64,000 nucleotides of DNA from Ctenosaura bakeri (GCA_948474755.1 CAOLHI010001470.1:248001-312000), one strand, 5' to 3'. Shown: positions 33,463 through 44,916, counted from the stretch's first letter. Notes: generated from the sequence alone by a model not told the origin. Numbers and translations: made by a program.

Positions 33463-33732
33463 TAAATTAGGAACAAAAAAGTAGCTTGAGTTTTTATTGT
33501 CATGCCTTGAAGTAAGTTTATTGCAAGAGCGGGGGGATGTTTTATTCTCTCTGGAACAAGCATGTGGAAATTCCCTTTGTCCTGGAAAGTGAGTCTGTTG
33601 CATGGACTGGAATCTGTTGCATGGACTCAGGTTGATGATAGTATGGAAGTTTCCAGAATCTTAGCATGGCCTCCCCTCCTTAAGTCCAGTATGTAATCTA
33701 CTTTTTTCATACTTCTTTATTTGACCTATAGC

Positions 33733-33840
33733 AGGACTGGGGCCATCTATTTCAGACTGAAATTCCCAGCAGCCCTAACCATCATAGCCAATACTGAAGA
33801 GTGCTGGGAGTTTCGGTCCAATCACATGCTCTAGAAATTG
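33733..33840. repeat. Short foldback fragment (hAT-like, CCCAGCAGCCCTAACC type)
   Basis: GACTGAAATTCCCAGCAGCC..CATAGCCAATACTGAAGAGTGCTGGGAGTTTCGGTCC forms a short hairpin. It is related in pattern to the CTACAACTCCCA fragments elsewhere. Confidence 0.45.
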
Positions 33841-34621
33841 ATTAGCTGTTTTGTAGCTTCACCATGCTACTGAATTGTTTTCATTTGTCTTGGTAAGCTG
33901 TCTTGTAAGATTTGGTATAAAAATATACAGAATGTGGGTTGAGCAAGTGACAGTTGCTTTGTACAAACTGGAAGGGGAAGGGAGAAAGAGGATGTGGTTG
34001 TCACAGTTTTTGAGTGAAAAATAATATTGTCACATGGAATCTAGACTGAATTTAGAACGCATTTTAATTTTTTTCTGGTGTTTTCAATACTAAAATAAAC
34101 CAAGCTGTTCAAAACTAGGATTTTGCTTTTGTGTAGTGGGTGTGTTAGAATCATTCTATTAATAAGATTTATAATTTTCAGAAATGACACAATAAGATTG
34201 ATTTGGGCATTTTCCTGTTCTAAATCAGAATGAGAGCAAACTTTTAAAAAACAATATGATGTCAGACAGGAATTTGGTAGTTATTTGAAGTGCCTTTACA
34301 GAAACCATTTGTTTTTAAATGCCAGCTGATCTCACCTTATAGGGTGGCTTGTTGTTATAGAAGCATACCTGACTCTGTTCTGTCCTTAGGTTTCTTCTGT
34401 GAAGGGTTTATTTTCAGGTATGAAGACTCTAAATTCTTTTTTAAACCTGCAAGCACATAATCTCAACCGAGTTCATCCTGAGATATATGTCTGAGCCAGT
34501 GCCAGCACATGGAGACTGAAGGCCTTTTTACACTATACCACTGCAGCTGTGGGAAAGCTGATTGAGAACAAGGGGACTGGACCACTAATGAAGCCATGTT
34601 AAGCCCATGCATGTTCTAGTT

Positions 34622-35419
34622 CAGGGGTGCCAAACTCAGTTTCATCTTGGGCCACATCAGCATTATGGTTGCCGTCAAAGGGCCGGTTGTATATATAAGA
34701 CTATATAAATGTTAGCTACTCTTTTATCATATTAAATAATTGCCTCTGTATTTGATTATTACTGGTTTTAGTAATAACTAGCTCTGAAACTAGAAGTCTA
34801 GGAAAAATAATGGCAAGCAGATATTCAAGTGTACAACTATTGTACAATTGATTGAAAAATGAGTTTTGAAAACAGAAAATTGATTTTTTTAATCATCAGA
34901 CAAATATCACCAAGCACTGTTTATTACATTAACTTTGTTTAACTTTTGGTCCCAACTGAGAGAGGCAGAACAAATAATTGTGCTCTGATCTGTGCCTCTT
35001 TCTGCCTTCCAGCCCCACTCTGTGCCTCTTTCTGCCTCCCTGGTGAGCCTGATCTCCACATTGTGGGCCCCTGACTGCTGGTATTCTGAACAGGGGCCCA
35101 GCAGCCAGCACTCATGATCTACTTCTACTTCTGACTGCTTCTCTGTCCAGCTCTCGCAAGCTGCACGGAATGTTGCCATGGTAACCCGTGGCACCACTCT
35201 GATGGTGAGACTTGACCAGAGGAACAGTCAGAAGTAGAAGTAGATTGTGAATGCTGCCTGCTCAGCCCCTCTTCAGAATACCGGAAGCTGGGGGCCCGCA
35301 ATGTAGGGATCTGGCTCACCAGGTGGGGGGAGTGCCGCAGCTGCAAGAGAGGTGTGCGGGCCACATGAAATGGCCTGGTGGCCAGATTTGACCCATGGAC
35401 CTTGTGTTTGACACATGTG
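34622..35419. mobile_element. hAT-type non-autonomous DNA transposon with internal hairpin
   Basis: A 798-base element has ends CAGGGGTGCCAAACTCA and (inverted) CACATGTGTCAAACACA, flanked by perfect TTCTAGTT octamers (34614-34621 and 35420-35427), diagnostic of hAT insertion. The left half is AT-rich and may be a relic of a longer parent. The right half holds a hairpin with arms of about 100 bases (35038-35140 and 35222-35324). No transposase domain can be read. The 96-codon minus-strand frame is not recognised. Confidence 0.85.
35038..35324. repeat. Long inverted repeat (hairpin) inside the hAT element
   Basis: Left-arm landmarks TGGTGAGCCTGATCTCCACA, GGTATTCTGAA and GATCTACTTCTACTTCTGAC are matched on the right by GTCAGAAGTAGAAGTAGATT, TTCAGAATACC and ATCTGGCTCACCAGG in reverse order. 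Arms of about 100 bases enclose a loop of about 80 bases containing GTTGCCATGGTAAC. Confidence 0.85.
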
Positions 35420-35874
35420 TTCTAGTTGATAACATGTGTCCTGCAGACTTCTAGCTGTGCTTCTGGTGTTACTTACCAGCTTTCAAAGAAACCAAAAGCA
35501 GAGGGACATCTAGCCCCATCCTCCTCCACTGTCTCTTTCTTCGTGTGGCAAGCAAAATATTTGAAGAGGAGAGGTTCCTGTTGGCATGGAGACTATCCAT
35601 ATAAGTAAGAGTGCTGGGAAACCAGAGTTCTTGCTTACATGGAGCATTTCCATATGAAGAGGACACAGAGGTGGGGTGGGGATAAGGACCCCCTTGCTGG
35701 TGTGTTGATTCAAACAGAACAAGGAATGCCGGAACAGGCTTATGTGAATCTACTACTCTCTTATTTGATGTCTCCAGCAGTGCAGTTAGGTAATTCTAGA
35801 AACTGGGCTTAATAGTTTTATGTGAGTGGGTAGGATTTAGGCAGCTATGGGTATTGCTTTAGCTGTGAAGCACA

Positions 35875-35875
35875 C

Positions 35876-35918
<43 letters not shown>
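35875..35918. repeat. (AAT)n microsatellite
   Basis: About 14 uninterrupted AAT/TAA trinucleotides. Confidence 0.95.
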
Positions 35919-36100
35919 TCCCTGTCATATAATCTTTCAATGTTTTAAAATGGCTTCTACATTCTTCACATATAACAGCAGAGGTAAGCAGGTTCTGGTA
36001 AAGATTTTTTTTTGTGAGGGGGAGATCAAGGGGTGAAATGCAACTAGCTTAAAAAGTGGACAGTGACTCCTGGGAATTTCCAGGCTGCCAATCTACTTTT

Positions 36101-36314
36101 GTTGCATGCTGTCAGGTCATTTCTGACTTACAACAACCCTAAGACGAACCTATCACTGAGTTTTCTTGGCACAACTCATTCAGAGGAGGGTTGCCCTTGC
36201 CTTTCTCTGAGGCTGAGAGAGTGTGACCTTGCCATAGTCACTCATTAGGTTTCCATGGCCAGTCATGAACCCTGACCTCCAAGTGTCCTAGTCCAACACT
36301 AAAACCACAATGTC
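36101..36314 (-). mobile_element. tRNA-derived SINE, minus strand
   Basis: Reversed tail (CAGGTCATTTCTGACTTACA), body (AAGACGAACCTATCACTGAG, GCCTTTCTCTGAGGCTGAG, AGTGTGACCTTGCC) and head (GTCCTAGTCCAACACTAAAACC). It lacks the last head bases. Confidence 0.8.
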
Positions 36315-36436
36315 AAAACAAATCTAAAAGCAATAGACAATGACATTATCATAATAATTATATTAATCAAGCCATTAAAATCAACTATATTTAACAAAGT
36401 ACTAGCGTCTTGTGTTGCTGTTATTTTTCACCTGGA

Positions 36437-36510
36437 GTTGGATAAGACAGCCCCCTCACACAGAGGACACCTGCTAGCAGGGGACTATCCTTTGTAAAGG
36501 ATGACACATG
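36437..36510 (-). repeat. Unidentified repeat (GGCCACGTGTCC family), copy 2, reversed
   Basis: It reads CAGAGGACACCTGCTAGC..GGACTATCCTTTGTAAAGGATGACACATGGCCACC, the inverse of 16990-17065 with a small insertion. ATCCTTTGTAAAGGAT is itself a perfect hairpin. Confidence 0.5.
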
Positions 36511-36799
36511 GCCACCCTGCTGAATTTAGTAAAATTCAATAAAATGATTGAAAACAAGTATTTATGAAAGCATCAAATGCTTTTGCTTCCATGTTCTTCA
36601 GTTAGGTCCATTGGAATGGAAGAGATGAACAGCACCTTCTGGCAGTTGTATAATTCCCAGAATCAAAACATGACATCCAGATGATGGTGCTGGAGGCCAG
36701 GGTCTTCTAAATTAAGGCTATGTGGCATCAAGGTGTCAAATCCCTCTTTTTTTCTTTTTCTCTGTTTAAGTGTGTGTGAGTATGGGAGGGGGGCTTATC

Positions 36800-37070
36800 A
36801 CCAGCCATATCCCCTAACACGCTATTGCTTTTGCCACTGTTCTAGCATCTGCTGGTTGAGGTGGATGTTTCATTCTGCCTAACAACTGGGCCAGCACCAC
36901 GTGCCGGTAAAGTTATTGTGCCCACCCTTGAGTCAGAAATAAGGGTCTTTTTATCTTTAAACCCCTATTAATTGACCAGGATGATTGGGTGAGCACCCTT
37001 TAGCACTTGCAAAGCTGAGTGTAATTGGAAATTAATGGGCCCAGTATGATTACACTTCTTCCTTTGTTTT
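36800..37070. other. Repeat-free stretch, possible conserved non-coding DNA
   Basis: Moderate GC with no recognisable repeats and no frames. TATTAATTGACC, GTAATTGGAAATTAATGG and CACGTG lie within it. Conservation is inferred only from the lack of decay signatures. Confidence 0.22.
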
Positions 37071-37896
37071 TCTGATAAGTTAAAAGAAGATTGATAGAGG
37101 CATGTTGGGTTTCACTAGTCTATCTGTCCTCTTTGTGTTGAGATTATCTTTCTAGCACGCAGAATATGAACTGGGGAAGAAGCAATGTTTGAGTTTCTGA
37201 TGGGATTCATGGTGTGTTAGCTTACAACATGTTTTTGTAACTGTGCATGTGATACACAGATGTAATTGCTTTTCCTCTTCCTTCTTTAGTCTCTGACCCA
37301 CTTTTATAACAGGTTGGGGTATAACTAGGAGCTTATAGCTTTGCAAATACTTGCGTCTCTTTTAAATATTCTATATTTATTTTAAGTTACACATTAATTT
37401 TTTAATGCAACTACATAACGGAAGGGGAGGGAAGTTAACAGAGGTGAGAAAGAGTTTTTTATTCTACTACATGCCCTAGTAAGTTTTTTTTTTTAAAAAA
37501 ACTATGAATAAAGGAAAATTATAACCTTTCTGTGAGTGTAAATGATTTTATTCAATAGTAGACATATTTAGCTGGTGTGATAAGAAACTCAGGAATTTTA
37601 AAGTAGGGGAATAGAAACTTCAAATTTGGTATCTCATGAAATGCAAAAGATCACTTTACTTCATGAGGGAAGATATTCCCATCAGAGCTTGGAAAAATTA
37701 CTTTCCTGGGCTACAGCTTCTCAGCTTCTCAATTCCCTAGCCAATGTGGGAATCTGAATTTTCCCCCTGATTTTTAGAGGAGAGACAAGGGAGAATACCA
37801 GTCTGGCCCTGCCAGGTTAAGATATCCCACTGAATGACTAGTGAACTGAAGTTTCTTGGTTTGTTTAGCCACCCTCATTTGAGGCAAAAGTAACTT

Positions 37897-38111
37897 TCCA
37901 GTATGACTGTTGACTAGGTCTCTGGGAAACCAGGATCTGAATACCTGCTCATTCATGGAAACCCTCTAGGTGACCTTGGGCAAATCACAGTCTCTCAGCC
38001 TAAGCAGAAGGCAATAACAAACTTCTTCTGAATAAATCTTGTCAAGAAAGCCATATGATAGGGTCAACATATGCTGGAGTTGGCTTGAAGGCACAGAGCA
38101 GCAGCAACAAT
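37897..38111 (+). mobile_element. tRNA-derived SINE, plus strand, shortened head
   Basis: GACTAGGTCTCTGGGAAACCAGGATCTGAA leads into CATGGAAACCCTCTAGGTGACCTTGGGC, then TTCTGAATAAATCTTGTCAAGAAA, then the tail GGCTTGAAGGCACAGAGCAGCAGCAACAA. Part of the head is deleted. Confidence 0.8.
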
Positions 38112-38189
38112 AAGCCAGCATGCTGGCTTATTTGTAACAAGGCAAGAGTATTTAGAATCAGTTTGTTTCTGATCTATATAACTTAGACT

Positions 38190-38780
38190 TATAGAATCAT
38201 AGAGTTGGAAGATACCCCAACAGCCACTGAATCACAGAGTTGGAAGATACCCCAACACCCTGCCATTCAGGAACACACATTCAAAGCACTTCCAAGAAAA
38301 TGACCATCCAGCTTCTGTTTAAAAACCTCCAAAGAAAGTGATTCCACCATAATCGGAGGCAGCATATTCCACTCTTGAACAGCTTTTACTGTCAGGAAGT
38401 TCTTCTTGATGTTCAGCTGAAATCTCTTCTCCAATAGTTTGAACCCATTGTCATAATTGACATTGACAAACCCATTGACATCATCCATGTCATAATTTCT
38501 AGAGCAGCAGAAAACAAGCTCGCTCCATCTTCAACACGAGATCCCTTCAAATATTTAACCATGGTTATGTCACCTCTTAACCTTCTTTTTGTCAGGCTAA
38601 ACATTCCTAGTTCCCTAAGTCACTCCTCATAGGGCATGGTTTCCAGACCCTTCACCATTTTGTCACCCTCCTCTGGACACTTTCCAACTTGTCAATATCC
38701 TTGTTAAATTGAGGTGCCCAAAATAGGACACAGTGTTCCAGGTGAGATCTAACCAAAGCAGAAATTTCTTCTTCATTGCT
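38190..38780 (-). mobile_element. CR1-type LINE 3' end with ORF2 C-terminus, minus strand
   Basis: The minus-strand frame 38488-38267 encodes FQLNIKKNFLTVKAVQEWNM followed by LPPIMVESLSLEVFKQKLDG, the (R)xVxxWNxLPxxVVxAxSLxxFKxxLD C-terminal block of CR1 ORF2. The 3' end (plus-strand left edge) carries GAATCATAGAGTTGGAAGATACCCCAACA twice in tandem, a CR1-style terminal repeat. A further CR1 part (CTCCTCATAGGGCATGG, CACCCTCCTCTGGACAC) runs to about 38780. The element is 5'-truncated and dead. Confidence 0.8.
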
Positions 38781-39189
38781 CTTCATTGCTCCCTCACAAA
38801 CAGGTTGGATCCTGGGTACTTGGAATCACCAGCCCTTTCCCTTAGCACAGCAGTATTCATCTTAACTCCGCTTCTTTTAGTTAACTTTTCACAAATTTGT
38901 GAGAAATATATCTTCATGGAATGAACAGTGAATAGACAAAAGAATATGGAAGCAAATGAGAAGCACACATAATTATGTTTTTGCCTATCCCAATGTACCT
39001 TTTGGCATCACTATGAAAAGAAACCTCTATGTACTTAATTCTATTCAGTTTCTAAGGTTTCTCTTCAGAAAAGAGATTCCAAAAGTTGCATTGTGAAAGG
39101 CAAAAGTGTGACTCCTTCCCTCTTGTCCTTCCCCTGACAGATAATGACCTTATTCCCCCAGAGTGAGAGAGTGAGAAAGATGATATGAC

Positions 39190-39540
39190 ATAACACAAGC
39201 TTTTACTTGAAGCTTGCCAAGATGCAAACTAGATAACTGATGATGTTTCTTATGATCTTTAATGACCATATGATGTCCTGATGGGCCCAGGGAATACTTC
39301 CACTGCTGTTAGTAAATGGAATTAATGGGCTGATGCATTGGGATGCACTAAGAGGCCTTTATGAATCATATTCCACAGAATAGATCACCTCTGGCTTCCA
39401 TCTTAACCTGTGCTAAAAAATGAGAAGCTCTCCATTTATTAGGAGTCACGGCAATTAAATTCAGATCAGATTTAATTCAGTTGAGATTTTTGGAAGTATA
39501 ATGTATGTCTGTCTGGAATTATGAGTGAAAATAAATCTTC
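39190..39540. other. Repeat-free AT-rich stretch, possible conserved non-coding DNA
   Basis: No repeat match within the window. TGGAATTAATGGGC, GGCAATTAAATTCAGATC and GATTTAATTCAG give a homeodomain-rich look. No frame. Low-certainty inference. Confidence 0.22.
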
Positions 39541-39734
39541 AGAAATTGGCAAATGTAGGGTTGCTACCTGGAAACTTTATGTTTATTTGCTCAGGACATA
39601 CAGACAAACTTAGAAAACTGGTTACTAGCTCAGGAGGCCCTGTTTAAACTGTAGGACTGGTCCCTGCCAATGCTGTATGAAACAAGTGGAGATATGAGAG
39701 ATACGAAACAAATGGAAAAATTACTGGTATTTTC

Positions 39735-40165
39735 AGCATAGCGGAGGTTTGAACTAGATGGCCCTTGTGGCACTTTCCAGCTTTAAGATTCTGTAATTCT
39801 ATGACCCTTTTTGCACCTTATCTTTTTGTGGTGCTGGGGTGTGGGGCTCACACAAGCAGCCTCTGGAGAGAGGCTCTTGCTTCCTTGCTTCTTTGGCTCT
39901 GCATGAGCTTCCTGCTCACGCCAGAGCTCCACCTCTTCCTTTCACAGTGCAGCCTGGGACCTGAGACAGGAAACACGACCGGCCTGGCTCCCGAGGCTCC
40001 GCACGCAAGCTGAAAATGAAAAAATGCATGTGTGGTCCGCGTCAAGAGCTTGAGCTTCGCGCAAATGTGAGTGTGTTGTGTGGACCACTCCTCACATGTG
40101 CGCAATGCTCAAGGGGCATTTCGCATTGGAAATGCTGTGCAAAAAGGGCTTAAGATTCTGTGATC
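39735..40165 (+). mobile_element. CR1-type LINE 3' end, plus strand, split by a foldback element
   Basis: GTTTGAACTAGATGGCCCTTGTGGCAC..TTCCAGCTTTAAGATTCTGTAATTCTATG is the CR1 3' end in plus orientation. The terminal ATTCTGT unit resumes at 40151-40160, after the insertion 39803-40150. Confidence 0.7.
39803..40150 (+). mobile_element. GC-rich GGCC-ended foldback element inside a CR1 tail
   Basis: The ends are GACCCTTTTTGCACCTTATC and GCTGTGCAAAAAGGGCT. Family blocks GGTGCTGGGGTGTGGGG, GAGAGGCTCTTGC and CCTCTTCCTTTCACAGTGCAGCCTGGG are intact. The donor-like site of its siblings is lost here (GCACGCAAGCTG). Flanks are TAT and TAA. Most CpGs have become TpG/CpA, so it is old. Confidence 0.75.
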
Positions 40166-40177
40166 ATACACACCAGG

Positions 40178-40375
40178 GATGATAATATATGGCCCTCCTA
40201 ATGTTGTTGATTGAAAATCTCACCAGCCCTACCCACCACACCCAAAGGTGAGAAATGCAGGAAGATGTAATCCAACAATATCAGGAGTACTGTATAATTC
40301 CCACTTGTATTGATAGCCAATGGCCATGACAGCTGAAAAATTCTGGGAGATGAAGTCCAAAAAAGTAACATTTCC
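40178..40375. repeat. Foldback fragments of the GGCCCTCC..GTTGTTG type
   Basis: ATGGCCCTCCTAATGTTGTTG and, further on, TGAAGTCCAAAAAAGTAACATTTCC are ends typical of short hAT-type elements. The middle is decayed, so whether this is one element or two is unclear. Confidence 0.4.
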
Positions 40376-41214
40376 ACATACCTTCTAACCTCACAGGGTT
40401 TGTGCACATAGATGTAACTCTTTGTGGGTTCCATGGGGACAATGATAAATGAATATTGCAAAGACAGCCACAGTTTAAGTCCAATTTTTGTAACAATATT
40501 ATTATATTAAATTGAACACATGTCAATGGTCCCCCTAGGTTCCATGCATCATCCAATGATGTGCCAGTGCAGATCTTGACTGTAGGACTCTCCCGCCTAT
40601 GCTGCTCTGCAGTGTTGCAACCCTGCATGCATACCTTGAAGCCCCAAAGAAAACACACAAAATATGTTGAAATGCAATCTAGAAATTACATTGCAAAGAA
40701 TTTATCCCTTTTTCTGCTTCCTAAATACATAATGGAAAATCCTACTAACTTCACTAGGTAAAAAGGGCCTAATCCTTATCCCTACTAACTGCACCTCCTC
40801 TCCTTTCCTCTCTTCTGCAGCTCTCCCTCTCTTTCTATACTGAATTAGCAGGCAGGGCCCCTCTAGGGTTTCCGTATCTGCTGGGCCAAACCCCCGTTAT
40901 TCATAGGGGTTAAACAGACATTAGACATCTGCCAATATCAGTCACTGGAATCCTATATTACCTTTTGCTTAATGTAATTTTTCATCTACTTAGCTACGTA
41001 TGAGGGGCGCTAAGGCGTTAGTGAATTGTGAATGTGTGCTCTGTTAATAGTAGTGTAACAGCAATCCTTTCTGAAACAGGGACATTACAAAACTGATCAA
41101 GTCTGATTCCTGCAGGTACAAGTCCACTTATGAAGATGTAACTTCTTTCATGGATTCTGGCCAACAACTCTAGTCAAAATCTTTAAAAATCTTTAATAAT
41201 CTTGATTGTTTGTT

Positions 41215-42260
41215 TGCTTATATTAGGATCCAAACTCATATCCAAGTCACCTCAGAGCAGTGTACAATAAAATCAGTACAGAAAAGTTTGAAATGATAAT
41301 ACTCAGGTTAAAAGACTAGAATCACATAAAGCCATTTAAGACTTAAAATAAGGCAGTTTAAAATCAGTTAAAACAATTTTAAATTATTTAAAATCTTTGC
41401 ACATTTGCAAATTTTAATAAAATCAATTAGGCCCTGAAAGCTTTGATAGAAAAGCTGTTTTGACTTGGTGCCAGAATGAGAGCAGCACTGACACCAGTTG
41501 GACTTCAAAGGGGATGATCTCCCGTAATGGGGGTGCTAAAGCAGAGAAACATACAGAATCATATGTCCGTACTATGTGCACACTGTATATCCTCCAACAT
41601 TTTGCAAATGATAACTGAGACACAGGTGACCAAGCAACATCAGGAGTGTGGTCAAGATGGCAAAAGGTATTAATGAGGAAGGACACACAAGCCAGGAGTA
41701 GCTGCAGCAGTTTGCTTTTGCCTGAGCCTATCGGGAAGGGCAAGATTCTGCCCCTTTCTCTCCTCTCCTCCCCACTGAGTTAATTCAAGTCAAACTTCTT
41801 TTGCACTCTGAACTCAGTTAGTAGTGACTGAAGTAGGTTGAAGACAAGGGGGCAGGAGTGGGAGGAGTGAGAAACTGGCACATTTTAATAGCAGCTGAAA
41901 AAGTGGGACAACAAAGGACTAATTTGGACTGTCCCTTCCAGTTTGGACAGTTGCAGGATATGGAGAAGGCCCTTTCCTATTTTTCCCCACAGTGTACTGC
42001 CCCCACCACTGGAACACAGAGAAATACCCTTCCTTGGGCCCCAGTTCTTGAGTAGGTGTATATAGGGAGACGTGCTTCATCATGTAGCAAGGTCTCAAGA
42101 TATTTAGGGCTTTAGATATTATCAAGAGCGCCTTGAATTTAGGGTGGAAATGTGCCAGCAGAAAGTATAATTCCTTCAAAAATGATGTTACTTGGTTTCT
42201 GTTCCAGTCAGAAGTCTAACTAGTAAGTTATGTATCATGAAAGCTATTGTGATCCAGGGA
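41215..42260 (+). repeat. Old LINE-like interspersed repeat, interrupted
   Basis: GGCCCTGAAAGCTTTGATAG..AAAGCTGTTTTGAC (about 41430) and GGGCTTTAGATATTATCAAG..CTTGAATTTAGGGTGG..CCAGCAG (about 42100) are segments of a repeat also present at 63010-63250 and common in squamate DNA. It is split at 41585-41965 by another element. Class is not certain. Confidence 0.45.
41585..41965 (+). mobile_element. hAT-like non-autonomous element (CTCCAAC ends), inserted in older repeat
   Basis: It begins ATCCTCCAACATTTTGCAAATGATAAC and ends CAGTTTGGACAGTTGCAGG. The interior shares TTGCTTTTGCCTGAGCC, GGGAAGGGCAAGATTCTG and GTAGTGACTGAAGTAGG with the copies at 1005, 47493 and 50885. Flanks do not give a clean octamer. 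Confidence 0.65.
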
Positions 42261-42261
42261 G

Positions 42262-44320
42262 CAGAATGGTGAATGATAAAAACTGTGTTACTTCTACGCA
42301 AACATATACATCTGCATAAAATTGGATGGATTTTTTGGAGTGTTGAAAAAGATATTGTTTTGTGTTGTTACTACCTCTACAAAGCAAGGGATCATCCAGA
42401 CAGAGTCATGCTAGTTGGGAAATTATGCAACTTATGTTCTCCCTAAGGTTGCCAGATCTCAAGGTGAGAGCCTGAGTCTTCAGTTTTTGCAGGTCATTTT
42501 CCCAGGTGGGAGGTGAGGATGCAAATTCTCTGGCTTTGGTGAGCTCAGCTGCAGGCATGAAGAAAGAACTCTTACAATTTCTGTCTAAATTTCCAAATAG
42601 GAAAATACATTGTGTGTTTGTGCGTGTGTTTGAATGACAAGTACTTAATAATGTCACTAGAGGCTGTCCCAAGGTCTCTGATTTTGGTCTGGAAAGGGCT
42701 ATGACACACCTCATCTGACAACCAAAGCCCCCCTCAAATATTTTTTTTCTGAGCTCTGGATCTTGTATTATAGGAGTATTTGCATCTGTCAGATTCCAAC
42801 CCTCCCCCATAGCCTTGCAAATGGACCATAGGAGAAGGGAGGGGGAATATCAGACAACCAACCAAAAAAGGTCTGAGCAGTTTCATTTCTACTTCTGGGC
42901 CAGTTGCTAGAATTTGTTGTAAAAAATCTGGAAGCTGAGCTGGTTTTTAGAATTTTTTGTGATAGGTTTTGAATAAAGTCATTAGCAGCATGTTTCCTTA
43001 ATGTAAAATACTGAACTTGGCCATCCTTTGGGGATCTTTGTGAATTTTAATATTAACTGAGCTTCACAGGCGCATTCTAAATTAAGGCCACATTAGGAGG
43101 TCAATATACTAGGTCTTCTGATCTAATTAATCTATGTTGATTGATTGACTATCAATTTAGATTCACCAGGCACCACACCAATGGCTCTGGGTGCAATAAA
43201 ACCAATAGCAGTACAATGCATTTCTTTGAAACATATCCTTTTTTGTGTGGATTTGTTTTTTAAAAATACAGATTATTGAAGATGAAACACATTTACATAA
43301 TTTTTGGCAAATGCACAGCAAAAAACATCTTTACTGGCAGCTTGGTGCTTGAAATAGTAACTTTTTGGACTACAGATTACAGAATCCCCAGCCAGCATGG
43401 CCATTTCTGTGAGTTATAGTCCAAAATGTCATTCCCGCACTCCCCGCCACCGGTTTGAAGTAGCAAGCAGGTTGTGCTGGACGCAGTCCTCCTGTGAAAG
43501 ATTTCATCTGCTTATATGTTCCATTGAATACAGAAGTTAGATTTATTCACTGTAGTTTCATGGGAGGAAAGAATTAAATGGTGTATGTCTTGATTTTTCA
43601 GGGTGTGGGAATTCATGTTCTGATACAGCAACCCACTTCTGTCCTACCGCAATGCAGCGACAATCCTTTTCACCCAGATGGTTGAATGTCAGTAAGCTGG
43701 CAATCATAACTGTAGGCTAATGTTTTGTTATTAACTTGAGAGAAAATGAATTGGCGGTGGGGGGAGAAGCAGTGATGGGCTCTCCATATCTTTCAGAATC
43801 AAGAGAATTCTTCCCAGACAGCACAGCCTGTTTAGACAATTGCTTTAAACATTGCTCAATGTGCACACAGTGTCATAGTCTGTGGAGGAAAAAAAAATTG
43901 CATTTCACTTCCTGTTTTTGTTATCTTTGCCCTGAAAGTGGCCCATGGAGAAGGGACTATACAGCTACAATGTTGGTGGTAAGTCACCACTTCTAGCTCT
44001 ACTTTTTAAACATTGTGTTGGACTGAAATTGTATTCAATCACAAATGTAGCATAGGCACTACAGGTTTGAGAACTTTTCCATTCAGAGAATAGAATGTTT
44101 GATCCTTTATTTGCAGATCCCTTTGTTGATTGTTGTATTAATTATCTCTTCCCTTCGCTCTTTATATTTTAAACCAAATACAATGATACTTAATAATCTC
44201 TGCAAGAAAGTTTAGCATAGAGCCCTGCTGCTCTGTTTTGCAAGCTCTGATTTGTAGCCTAGGAACCTGCTGCACTGATGATGCTTACCGTTGAGTAAAC
44301 ATGCATCCAATTTAGACATA
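42262..44320. other. No gene recognised (42.3-44.3 kb)
   Basis: The 134-codon minus-strand frame at 42406-42810 has no recognisable domain. 43600-43740 is repeat-free with moderate GC. A foldback scrap sits at 43358. Confidence 0.45.
43358..43430. repeat. Short foldback element (GTAACTTTTTGGACTACA type)
   Basis: The left arm AGTAACTTTTTGGACTACAG and inverted right arm GAGTTATAGTCCAAAATGTCATT surround ATCCCCAGCCAGCATGGCC. Similar arms occur near 52258, 59650 and 63600. Confidence 0.6.
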
Positions 44321-44519
44321 GGCTATCTCTGCACTACACGATTACAGTGCTATTATTCCACTTTCAACATCCTGTGGAATTCTATTTGTAGCTTGCTGAG
44401 GCCAACAAGCTCTCTGGCTGAGAATTCTAAATGCCCCTCCCTAAACTGGAAACCCCAGGATTCCATAGGATGTTGACAGTGGAATAATAGCGCTATAACA
44501 GGCTAGTGTGGAAATGGCC
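44321..44519. mobile_element. AT-rich GGCC-ended foldback element, complete
   Basis: The ends are GGCTATCTCTGCACTACACG and GGCTAGTGTGGAAATGGCC. The arms share CTTTCAACATCCTGTGG and its inverse. It has the longer centre with CAAGCTCTCTGGCTGAG. A SINE starts directly after its right end. Confidence 0.8.
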
Positions 44520-44704
44520 TTGGACTAGGACCCTGGGAGACTAAGGTTTAAATCCCTGTGCTGCCATGAAACCCCATGGGGTGAGCTTGGGCAAGTCAGA
44601 TAACAATGGTGGCAAAGCTCCTTTGAATAAATCTTGTCAAGAAAAGCTTAAGATAGGCTTGTCGTAAGTTGGAAGGCACATAACAGCCACCATCACCACA
44701 ATAA
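44520..44704 (+). mobile_element. tRNA-derived SINE, plus strand
   Basis: TTGGACTAGGACCCTGGGAG, GGTTTAAATCCC (B-box-like), CCATGGGGTGAGCTTGGGC, TTTGAATAAATCTTGTCAAG and the tail CGTAAGTTGGAAGGCACA. The first head bases are missing where it abuts the foldback element. Confidence 0.8.
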
Positions 44705-44916
44705 TAGCACCTGTTTGATTGTGGTCTCCAAACTAGAATTCTAGGTGCCTCCCCACCAAAAGACCGCTTAGCAGATGGGAAAACAGTGCCTTCTGCAATA
44801 CTGTCTGAAATGATGCATTTATAGAAGAGGCAAGATTTTATGTTAGTCTTCTGAGAGGTGATTGCTACCTGTTAAAAGTAATTTGATGCCAGCTTCTCTA
44901 TAAATAACAGCAAGGG

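Noticed and set aside
35875..35918. CRISPR-like regular repeat
   Set aside because: It is a simple AAT microsatellite. No direct repeats with unique spacers were seen anywhere in the window.
42406..42810. 134-codon minus-strand frame
   Set aside because: No recognisable domain, and no splice or promoter context could be established.
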